From Nereocystis luetkeana (taxonomy: Eukaryota; Sar; Phaeophyceae; Laminariales; Laminariaceae), in assembly GCA_031213475.1 (NCBI GenBank), contig JARUPZ010000023.1, positions 6,900,157-6,964,156 on the forward strand: a DNA stretch of 64,000 nt, read 5' to 3'. Below the pieces are notes generated by a model. That model saw nothing but the letters and a program-made list of their open reading frames with translations, was not told the origin of the DNA and did not search any database. Of the stretch, positions 48,301 through 60,300 are shown piece by piece. Every line of letters begins with the position of its first letter. Positions within the stretch are counted from its first letter, which is position 1. A program made the translations under genes and the position numbers.

Positions 48301-51300
48301 TTGGTGTCCGAGGTATTAATAGCTGCATCTTCACCGCATCAATAGAGAGGAACAACCACTGCGGGCACGAACAAACTACGACACATACTGTAGATAAATT
48401 ATGTACCAAGGTACATCGCAAAATAAAGCAAGGACACTGCAGGCAATGCAATGCCAAACGTACTGCTGAGCATACTGTAGCTCCCATGAATTTCTCAGTG
48501 ATTTACGATCGTACTGTTAGGTGTGGGCGTGAGGTCCGTATCGACCAGAAATGGTGGCATGGTGAATATTATGAAAATTTTCCCAAACGTGACAACCAAC
48601 AGGCCGCAGGATTGTCAGCAGTTCCGAGTTGTCATGACGCTCCAAAATACCTTGAATATAGTATACCAGAAGGTCAGCATTGCATCGCTTTTAACTCCTG
48701 ATACGTCACGAGTTGGTTGTCCATAGTGTGCCCAGACGCATAAAAGCATATCTGGTATGTTCTAAACAAATTCGGCAACCGGAATGTTTTCCCGTTTGAT
48801 GCTGATCTCAAAAACGGCGATAGGTGTGATTTTCAGCGTTTTTCGGTATAATGTGCCCCGCTGTGGAGCGCATCGACTGATATGAAGAATCGAGGCTAGA
48901 CAAACCTAGTTTGTGGTATGCCGCACGCAGATAAACAAAAATCACTCCAATCGTACACTTGAGTAAAGAGTACCACCTCGTCAAAAAACAGTATTTTTTT
49001 ATATACAATATACGATGGAAAACACGACACGACACAAGAAAAAAAAACAAGGACCTCCAGGAGGCTTTGAAAAAAAGGGACGAGGAGTTCTTCGCCTGCA
49101 CGGGGAAAAAAACAGGAGAAGCGGGGAGCGCGCCGAGAACATAGCGGAGCGCCGCGACTATCGTGCGTTGGAGCGACGTCATGACGATGCTGCCCGTGCA
49201 CGCGACGAGGCTGTGGCCAAATGTGCTGCTGAGACCGAAGCTCGCCAATCGGCCGAGAGTCTAGCCGAGGAGCGAAAATGCCAATGGAAACCGAGGAGCG
49301 GCTGCGACTTGACACGGCAGCAAAATTGTCCCAGGAGCGTTAACAGCCGCCGCACGCGGAGGCAGACACGCGTGCAGCACTAGCGGCGCTGGCAGCCGAG
49401 GAGGGGCGGAGATGGGCAGAGGTAGCGAGGGTGGCGAGGCTGTCGGAGGAGATGGATCGCCACCTTCCATCTCCTCTTCCTCCCTCTGCTGCGCTGTCTG
49501 TTGCTGCTGCTCATCCTACCTTTTTATATCACATACGAAGGTTTTTCCTTGTTTTCTGATTCTCGGCCTCCTGCAATACTTCAGGCTTTTGAGGTTTAGA
49601 AAAAACTGATGACGGCTGCTGCCAATTTGCTTCGTTGTGATGAGTCGAAAAAAACGAAATTCATCACTGTGCACAACGTTCAATGGACACCGATATTGTT
49701 GGTACCGGCTATAAAAGGGACCCCACGCCCACACCTAACTGTACTTCTAACAACCCAACGGCAGCGATAATCTACTTAGTGTTAATATTGGTGCTGTCCC
49801 CCCTCACCTTTTTCGATTGCGCGCTCTAGGCGCTCCGACGCCAGCTTTTTTTCGCTTCGAAGGCCAAAGACCATAGTTCTAACGGCATTTAACATCCCTG
49901 CCTTGGACTGGGGGCTTGTTAACTTCGCGGTAGCTTCATACTTCGCCTGAAAACACACCACGAGCCAGCCACGAGGTTGGGGTTTCAGAAACGAGGTTGC
50001 GCGAAAGTACAACACAAAGAAGATCGCGAAAACAGATGTGACCCAACTGCAATATGCCTGAAAACACACCACGAGCCAGCCACGAGGTTGGGGTTATAGA
50101 AACGAGGGTGCGCAAAAGTACAATACAAAGAAGATCGCGAAAGCAGATATGAACCAAGTGCAATTAAAAAAAATATCGCCAAGCATGAGCACATGTGTCG
50201 AGCGAATAAACCGAAGCGGTGACCGTCCCAGGCTTCCTTCACTCCCATCACTTCGATCACTTCATTCACACCACAACAAGGCCGCCCGGTGCCCAGTCCG
50301 AACGAAAAAAAACATAGCAAACCAGACGAAACCAGCAGTGTGTGTGTTTGTTTGTTTGTTTGTTTGTTTGTTTTTTACACGCTGCAGCTCATGCAACTTA
50401 TGTGCCAGAGCAAGACCGCGGGCCTACCCCTGCAAGGGTGGCTGGTATGGTGACAGGAAGCAAACAACCACCAATTCTACCACGAAGACACGGCCAAAGA
50501 AAGCCCAATACAATTATATCACTACCTACCGCAGGTATGCTACTGCTGTTACTGGTCATACTGCTGTGCTGTGCCGTAGGGGGTCGGTTTTACACGGTTC
50601 GCGAAAAGTTGACGTCGAACTCGCGCGCGGTACTCGTAGACATAAACAAGAGGGCGGCGGAGGCCTGTCCGACGACCGCTACCGTCTACCCGCGCGTACC
50701 ACAGAACATTCAATACTCAATCATACCGCGGCGATAGTACAGTAAATAGTACTCCCGAGTACCAGGTAGTTAATACTGGTGTGGCAAGTACTGCATGAAA
50801 ACCGTGACGGCCTGCAACAATGCCGTCCACCGTCCCTGTCCGTGGCCTCACTCACCCTCATAGTTTCGTACTGCGGCTCCGGCTCCGGTATATACCACCA
50901 CCAAAAAACGGACAGCAAAGTTATCAACCCCATCATCACGAAATTTAAGAGAAGCCTGCCATGTCGAGGCGGACGGCGTGGGCGGCGGGGAGATTGGATG
51001 CGAGGCAATCGACATCGGGGTGACTCTACTCGGTACTCGGTACAGCTGGATAGTCCATGTCGGGGCGACTCTGTACATCACAGCCGCACAGCATTCACGG
51101 CACATACTACGAGGGGGGAGCGCGACGGCAGACGGCTTCCTTTTGCAGCCAGAAAGCCGTCGTGCAGGCCGCCATCAACATCGCACACGTCTGTTATTAG
51201 CGTGTCTCAACCCTGTTGCTACTGCGAAAATATTGCGATGCTAAATCCAACCGAAGGTGTTCTATCCCAAAAAACCTGGGTGCAGGTGGTGAGGGGTTCC

Positions 51301-54300
51301 ACGTAAAAAATAAACTACAGAATACCTGCCCTGGTCTGTATAACATAGCGAGAGGGGTCGATCGGTGTCGCGCGAGCGCGGTGTACCGTCGACCAAACAA
51401 TTAAAACGCAAAACTATGCGGGATCAACACCGTGATGAATACGCGGTACACACCCTCGACCTGAACATTAAACGCCGCAGTCCAGGCTGAGCAAGACGCA
51501 GCAACACGGAAGTCCCAAATCGGTAAAGACCCAACATCAACACCGTTTCAGGCGTGTGAGCTGCCCTTGCACAGCGAGTGTGGGGCACTACGGCCCGGCA
51601 CGTCAAGGAGAAGGGAGGCTAGACGATTCTCAAAGCTAGACTGTACCGAGAGCTTTTCAGGCCGTCTTTGGGGTCGGAAGCATCCAACCAACTTCGCGCC
51701 CGAGCTTGAGCGAGGCGCGTGTCGCACTCGACTACATTATAATACTGCAAATAGTAATACCATACCATCAGGTGCTGTTGAGCGTGTTCCCTAAAAAGGA
51801 GTAAATAGCATCCGCCAAGTGCCGTGTAGTCAGTTGTTTGCCTACGAAGTACCATGCTGGTAGCTACCAAGTGCAGTTCAAAGCTGATTGGTTGCCTAAA
51901 TATGTACTACAGTAGTAGTACGAAACCATCATACACATCCAGTGCCGTTAAGATGGTTGTTCACGAAAAACAATCGGAACAAAAGGGGGCCGGCTCTCAC
52001 CGAAGAAAGGCGTCGATGAGTCGCACTGCGCAGCCGAGCCCACGGATTGGAGGTAAGTGATCCAAAATGAAACGCAGCGCGCGTCGATAAAAATGAATTG
52101 CGCGTTCCATGTTGAACCGGGTCATTTTATAGACCGGCAGCCATACCTAAAGGGTCAAGGGAGTCGTAACAGGGCAACTTATTTCATGGGGGGTATAGTA
52201 TATATAGTCCAGGCTTAGCAGGTGTACCTATCGGTAGGGTAGAAGGAGTATATATAGAAGGTTAAGGTGTCTGGAGTCAAGAGGAACGAAGAGCAGATAG
52301 GGAGAGCGACCGCAGCGCATGGCAAGCATCGCGAACACTAGTATTAATAGTATTAACAGTGAGCATCTAGCAGCTATTATACTGCAACTACGGTACCACC
52401 AACAATAGTAGCGATTCGAGCACCGCGCTTGAGGACAGAGCGAGTCTTGACGGCACACGCAGCCCAAGCAACTTTGCAGTGAAAGCTTTTTCAACGGCGA
52501 GCCATCTGTTACAGCACAGCATGGCACAGCACGACACAGCACGACACAGCACGACACTCACCACGCTGCTGCCGACCGGTACTTTGGACGGGAAAAGGAA
52601 ATGGGGCAGCTCGGATATCAAGACAAGCAGCTGCCGTGCCAGCGAGCTCGCCGTCTTGGTGGCAGAAAGCAATCCTCCATACGCAAAAAGAAAAACCTGT
52701 ATGCACGAAAGCTGAGATGCACCGGGGCGGTACGTAGAAATGGTCAACTACGGTATTCGATTAGTTCGACTCCAAGTGGGCCGGAGGGAGCTCAATACAC
52801 AACAGCGGACCAACCCTAACCCATGACAAAAACGGCACGCGGCCAAGCCACTCTGCGTCATTGTGTCGCGAAAATTCTTCATGCGGCCATGCAACACTCA
52901 AAAACAACGAAGAAGAGCCGCGCCATTTCCAAAGAGAGCATCGAGGTTGACCGCGTATGAGTAACTACAGCAGTACTGCACCTCGAGTCCAAATGCAGAT
53001 TCGACTCTCGGTCCACCTCTATTGTTATCGCTTCGCTAGCACAACTTCGCATCGCTAGATGTATCATGGGTCACAGCATGTGCAAGGGGCCACTCGATTG
53101 GCCGCAAAGTGCGCATATGGCGAGGCACCTTATCATGGCGGCACGGACGGTAAAACGCAGACAAACTCACCTCGAGGATTCCAAGTGTGGAGTGGAAATA
53201 ATAGGTCATGAGCCCATCGGGCGTTGGCTTCCACAAGGCCAGCACCACAGTGGCCACCAAAGCGATAATCCTGACAGCGACAAAGTACATGAAAATAGTT
53301 GAATGCTGGTCATGATGGCCATCCACCACCCGGTATACGGCAGTCGTAGAGTAGATGCAAAGAAGGCCAAAGAAAGTCACAGAAAGGGCAGGCACGTATT
53401 GACTCTGGAGGGGACCACGCAATGTGCAAGGCCGTGCCAGCAATGGTACCAGAAGCTCGTACAACATATCAATACAACAGCAGTGTATCAATATATCGAA
53501 GACTATGTATACACATTATATATCGTATCTAAGATATCTACAAGAGTACCTCCCGTGCAGCGATACCCTGGAATTGTGATTGGTACTTGGTAATGGAACT
53601 TGGAATAGATATTGGGGAACAGGCAGGCGGTGTTGGATAGCCGACGCGTTGGAAGGAGAAGTAGCGCAAAGGACAAGACATTACTCTGTAGAAATTGTTC
53701 AGTAGCCGCCCAACACATACTGTAGTGACCTTTTGGGGAGGTAGGTTAAACCTTTAAACCTTCGAAGCGACCGAATATGCAATGATACCTATAAGACCGG
53801 TCCTATGAACCACCTACAGTGCATACGAAGAATGTGTAGCAGTACAAGAGTACAGGTATCATCATATCAGCGGGTCGTACACGATATCAATGATATCATC
53901 TCCCCACGTTGCACTTCGGACACATGAGCTACTATTGATACTATTAATGCTATTGCTACTATTAACACTACAGTAGCACGTACTTGTTTTTATTTTGTGC
54001 CGCAGAGGATGTAATAATCGTCAATTTGATATATTTCCCATTGTACTAGAATCAAGTCCCAAATGGGTTCAGGGGGTCCGTTCCTATGGAGGGACAACAA
54101 CTCCGGTTATTATTATCTCTGGCACCAAGCAGTGGTGCGGAATACCGCACACGTGGTAAGTCCAGCCGTACAGTAACTACTGTTGTCGCTTTTTTGTGCG
54201 TTTCGAACCCATTGCCCGCATACCAGGTATTACACACAATCGCCTATAACGCGCGTTCGAGGGGCACCAAACATATAGGTGGTACAAAATCTTGTGGCGA

Positions 54301-57300
54301 CAGCACGATGGCGGCAGCAGTGGATGACATTCGATGCAATTCACGTTATTGGGTGCTATTGGGCGATATTGGATGATATCGAATGCAGCATTGGACGCTC
54401 GCTTTTGGGCGTCATTCGGTGCTGAGAGGCGCAACTTTTTCAACTCACCATGTGAACACAGAGCAGCGCTGATACAAGCTCATCAAAAGAGGGCAGAAGG
54501 TGAGCAGCACCCGGTGCAAGAGCATGAAAATCCTGAAGTCGTCCAAACCCCACACGTGCTGTCACACATGCAGTTATCAAGCAAACACAACGCAGGCGCG
54601 GCGAGATTTAAGAGCAGGAACATTGAAGGAGCGAGAGAGCATGGCAAATATGTCGGTTAGGCGTCAATTCCAGAACGAATGAAATGTCATCGTCGACGGT
54701 CATGTAGCCCCAGCAACCAGGGGTACGAAGCTCGAGCACACCTCATTTCAACGCGCTACAAGCCACGCGCCCCGTTTCTTTCGAACTAATCTTCGCACGG
54801 GGAAAACTGCACGGCCCTCTGGAAACCCTTTTTTCACCCTTCAGGGCAGAAGAACGAACAAATCACCGGTCGCCAACCCCATCTAGACTCTGACCCACGT
54901 GCGAAACAGCGTGGTAACGCTCGTCCATGTTCCACGCCTTGAAGCGGTCGATATCCATGGGAGCCTGGCCTTTGAGCAGCGTCGGCATGCCTTCAGTCAA
55001 CACCTTCACCACGCCAACGGTCGCGTGTGTGCCTAGCTTGGCGTGCGTGTCCGGCAGACCTTCGAGTCCAGGTGTCGTGGGCCCGCAGTCTTCGTGCTGG
55101 TCGGGGTCTATCGTGAACTCGCGGAGCTGCGTGGGTGGGGGCATCGAGCGACGGAAAATGTGACTGTGTCATGTTCTGTCCGCAGGGCCGTATCGCCATA
55201 TCGCCACATGTACTCAGAGAAAGAGCCAATGAAGCCGCACCACATCACGTCACCAACAGACCACACGAACTGAGCAACGCAGGGAGGAAAAATGAAAGCA
55301 ATAAAACGACACTCTTACCGAAGCGTAGGCAATCACGCCTTACCATCGAATAGAATATTCGCCCCTGGACGGCGATGAAAGGAAGTCGTTCAAATCAAAG
55401 CCGATTCAAAGCAAACTGATCAAAACACAAGCCGGTCATCAAAGGCGACTTCGCAAACGTGTGATATTATAGACCCAACGCAGAAAAGCAGCCCTCCAAC
55501 CAGCCACCCAGCGAACTGCAGGGGAGAGCTCGCACACACATACAGTACATACATACATCCATACAACATACATAAACATACGTACGTTTACCCTTTTCCT
55601 AGAATCACTTGATTATAATAACCTGCCTCACGCTCAGCGAGTCTCCCACGATTTTTTGTCGTTTCTACGATCTTTGCTTTCTTCGCGTCCTTTGCTTTCT
55701 TTGCGTGCTTGCTTCTCGTGCCACATTTTTTCCCGGAACAATAGAAAAAAAATCTCGGAAAAGAAGTCGATTTTGTTTTTTCAGCGATTTGGGAGGCTCT
55801 CTTTCGCTTTTTTTCACCGGCTGGTTGAAAATTCTTTTGCACTTTCAGTTTTTTTTTTCCTTTTCTCTTCTTCCGTTTCGTGTGCGTGTGTGTAGTCGGA
55901 GCACGGCGACGCGGGCGAGCCCGGCGCCGTCGCGGGTGTCGGCGGATGCTGGCGGGTAGAAGGGGGGTTGCAAGGAGCGCGGTCGCGGTTTTCATGGCTA
56001 GGCGTCGTGTGTGCCTCGAGACACAATGGAAGCATGAATGGGCTCTGTTTTGCCATCATCTGAAAAATTAGACTGAGTATGTACGAGTCCATAAGGGTCG
56101 TTCGGGATTGCAAGCTAACATTCAAGCGGTGCTTATTTTTGCGACCACGCTGAACTATACAAAGAGACGAACACCGTCTGACCATGGACATCGTCGAGCT
56201 GGCGAACGAGGGTTACGGTGAGCACCGGGCTTCACGCGGGGCGGGCAACGGGGATCACTGTGACTGAGAGGGAGGAAAGCTTTACCCGGACCGAATCGGT
56301 GGCGAGGTGGTCGAGAGAGGGGCGGGCGGCGTACGAGGCTGAGAGACAAGCTCTGCTGTTCATTTTTTTTTTTGTTCTTCTTTGACTGGTGCAAGGTGTT
56401 CCAGGGGCAGACAATTATTACATGAGAGGGGACGGGGAATTTTTCCTCTTTCCGAATTTTTAATTTTTCGGTTTCGTTTTCATTGTTTTTACGGTGCTGC
56501 TGCTGTGCCATGCTGTGCTTTCTCGCTCGTACATACCAGGTGCATACAACATATCAAAAGAAGAAAATCTGTACCCTACCTGGGGTATGTACGTACGTAC
56601 GGCATGTAACTCTTGGCATTATCAAGTCGCCAATTTGCAACTACAACATTCATAAAATATATATTCAATCATCGACCTTCTGTCCGCTTCGAGTACTTTT
56701 CCTTCCTGAGCGAGCGTAGCGGGCGGCGTAGGCCGCCCGCAGAGCGAAGCGCCTTGTACATACATATATACATACATACATACATACATACATACATACA
56801 TACCTCCACGTGCACCATCCAGAACTCTTCATCTCCGATTCGGGTCTTTTCTACCACAACGAACTCGGCCCCCGCGAAGGCGACACAGTAGGGCCGCACG
56901 CCCTCCCTCGTTAAGAACTGCACGGGGCCGCTCATCGAGGGGTTGATGTGCATCAGCCGAGGAAGCCCTCTGTCGGAGGCGTTGCTATCGACGAATGGCG
57001 TTATTATTCATGGAAATTTGGGAGAGGGCGAATCGCGCGGGCACGACGGTGACAGGGGGGGGCAGGGGTCAAAAGGAAGGCGACTCAAAAACTCGCGGCT
57101 TGGTTGTATGTACTACCGGTACTCATAGCACTACCAGGTACGTAATTTTCGCACGGGAATTTGAAACGCACCGGGGGTTGTTGCAAAATGCGACCTAAAG
57201 AAAATGCACGCATGCCCACAACCTGCAATATTGTGGTATTTGCAATAAATGCTACCCTGGTACAGTAATAATGTCACGGCTGCCATGCCGTCTATGACAC

Positions 57301-60300
57301 TATTGATAGTACTTTTATACTACTGGCATTAACACCACGGTGGGGAGTGAAAACAATAGCGGGAAGGCGCGCGACGGCTCCATCCCATCCCACCGCCTGC
57401 AATCCTATCCCATCCCATCTCACGTCCGGAAGAGTTTGGTGAGCGCTGGGTGATTGTAGAGGCAATTGCATCCGAGACGGAACGGGACCAGTCGGCTTCC
57501 TCGGAGCTGGCGCAGCGTTCCAAGGTCCCTGATGCATTTCACGATGCCACCAGGTCTGCGTCCGTGCCACATGTTGATAAGAGACGTCTGCAGTGCAGTG
57601 CAGTGCACGCAGGGGAGTGGCAAACATTACAACACCAGAACCACAAAACATTAAAAAAAAAGCAATGATGACAGACTGCGATTCCACATGGACGAGACAC
57701 GTGTACTTGGAACGATACCGCACAGAGTCACGCCAACCTCCCCGCGCACACGAATATATACAAACGGGTACAAACGGAGGGGTTTCGAGCGAAGGGAGAT
57801 ATATGTTGCTGTGCCGGCATCATAGAGTAGCTCGACTGCGTCGCACGTCGCACAAACGATGGCTGAGATGAAGGGTGGGACAAAACTTGCCTCCTGGCCT
57901 CCGAATGTGAATGCGGCAGCCTGTGCCTCTTGCAGGACAACCAGGGGTTTCCAGCTTGGCTGAAAAAGGACGCTGTGGTTCGCCATCCGCACGAAGTCCA
58001 CGTGGTCCCACGCCTATGAGCAACGTTGACGTTGACAACGAAAAGACAACAGCATCATAATCAGTATCATCGTGTCAAAAATACTGGAATTTGCCTCATT
58101 ACTTTCCCCACTGAAGTCACCACGAAATCATAACTGATACCTGGTAGCAAGCAGCACAGCCTTCCTTATCCGGCACAGCTGAAGAGACTCAATCAACTCA
58201 AAAACACCTATACCAAAAGCGGCAAAATTCGTCTACTGCTGTACCATGGTAGTACTTTAACATCCTTTTCATCAAAAATGTGCGCGTCATACTCGCACAC
58301 GAGCTCCGGAGCTCTACTATTGATAGCAGCAATAAAAAAATACGTGAAGGGCTTGTACTACTGGATGTACTGCTACCTGATACCGGTATATTATAAAAAC
58401 ATCATACCGCCAGAGGAGATTTCGTTTTTGCGACACCTGGGTGTGTCAGATATCAGATACCAACTGTAGGTAGGAAATGACTCGGCCGTTCAACTGGTAA
58501 GTGACGAAATTATAGGTGGCGGCAATGTTGGGGTGGTGCTCTTCTCCGGGAGGATACCGCCCATAACGGTGTGGAAAACCCAACTCCGGCTGCACTCATG
58601 TGGCTGAGGGCTAGGGTGCGCGAAGCCGTGAACCCAACTCCGGATACAGTTCCATCCCCTGATCATGAATCCTTCCATGCGTCTACAACTTCAATAAATC
58701 TGGGACGAAAGCGGTGATCCCCCGGGGACGATACCACCCCGCACGGTCAAGGAAACCCCAACCCCGGGTACACCACTATCCACCATTAATAGCCGGAGTT
58801 GGTGAAGCCAGCGGCGCGGCGAGGATACGGTCCCATGCCCAGATCAGAAATCGTTCCGCATATATCATATCTGCATTTCAAACGGATCGAGCACGAAAGA
58901 TGTGAACCCCCGGGGCGTTACCGCTCCGCACGGTGTGGATCCCCGACTCCGGGTACACCATTGGCTGGGGGCTGAGGTTCGTAAAGCCAGCGGCACCCGA
59001 GGAGGATACATTTTCATCCCCGGATCAGAAAGGTTTCCACATATCTCCAAATCCAACGAACACGTGGCGAAAACGGTCCCTCCGGACGATACCACTCCGC
59101 ACGGTATGGAAACCCCAGCTTAGATCCAACGTCATCCGAGCCCCATTTTTGGGCCACGCCATTGGTCGAGGGGGTCCCCTCGCCTGCCCTCGCCGAATGG
59201 AGGGCGCCAGGTGCGTGGTTAGAGTTGCCCCTTGGGGCAAAGTCACGGTTCCGCGGCACCCGGAGAAGCTAGGGCCCCATCCCTGGATGAAAAATCCTTC
59301 CATATATCTACAACTCCAATAGATAGGGGACACAATCGTTGATCTCCTGGAACCATACCGCCCCGCACGGTGTGGTAACCCCAACTCCGGGTATAGACGA
59401 TTAGCTGGGGGCTGGGATTCATCAGGTCAACGACACCGGGACAGGGTATGGCCGCATCCCCGGATCATAAATCAGTTCATACATCTACAATCCCAACGAG
59501 TCGGGGACAAAATCGGCGATCCCCCTGAACGATACCGCCTCGCACGGTATGGAGCACGGTCTGGAAACCCCAACTCGGGGTACACCGTCGGCTGGGGTTG
59601 GTATAGTCTATCCGGTTAAATTTTGTCATCTTCTGACCCCCCCTTTTTCTCGCTGAACTTTTGAGAGAAAAAATGGCCCGGATTTGGGGGGAAAAAAAGA
59701 AAAAGAAAAAGAAAGACTTTTTACTTGTGTTTTCCTCCCTGTATGTGGTAAAATATCATATCTACCTGGTACGTATCATAATGGGTGTCATCCTCTGCAG
59801 CATGACCAGGTTGCTGCGCACTTCAGGGGTAGACGGTGGTTCTTGTGGCTCCGAATCGATTTCTTCCGCAGGTGGAACACGTTTCGAGAACCGACCACCA
59901 GGTACTCAGCCGCGCTTAGCCTTTCCACCCCGAGGACGCCCAGCCCACTTCATTGGTTTGTGTTGGTGCGTGGGTGTGTTCTCGTGGGTGTTTATGTGTG
60001 TTTAAGTGTGGGGCTTTCTGTGTGTGCTACTCTGAAACTTTGAGGGGCTCTATTTCGCGCAGAATATATATATGGCACAAACTACAAAACATCCCATGGG
60101 TGCAGGTCCAAATCGCCCGAATCCGTTGAGTTTCCGGGATTGTATGGTGAGTGTTTGCACCTAAAACGAAACATGTTTCCCCCACCCATGTAAGGTTTTC
60201 TGTATTTTTCTCTGCTAAAACTCGACAAAAAAAAAAATAACACTCGGCACGAACCTGGTCCACGAGATCTGTTCAAAACCGGTCTCGAAAAAAAGAAAGG

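Noticed and set aside
56184-56218. + strand start exon [12 protein letters not shown] followed by GTGAGC
   Set aside because: A single short ATG-to-donor segment with no downstream partner; insufficient.
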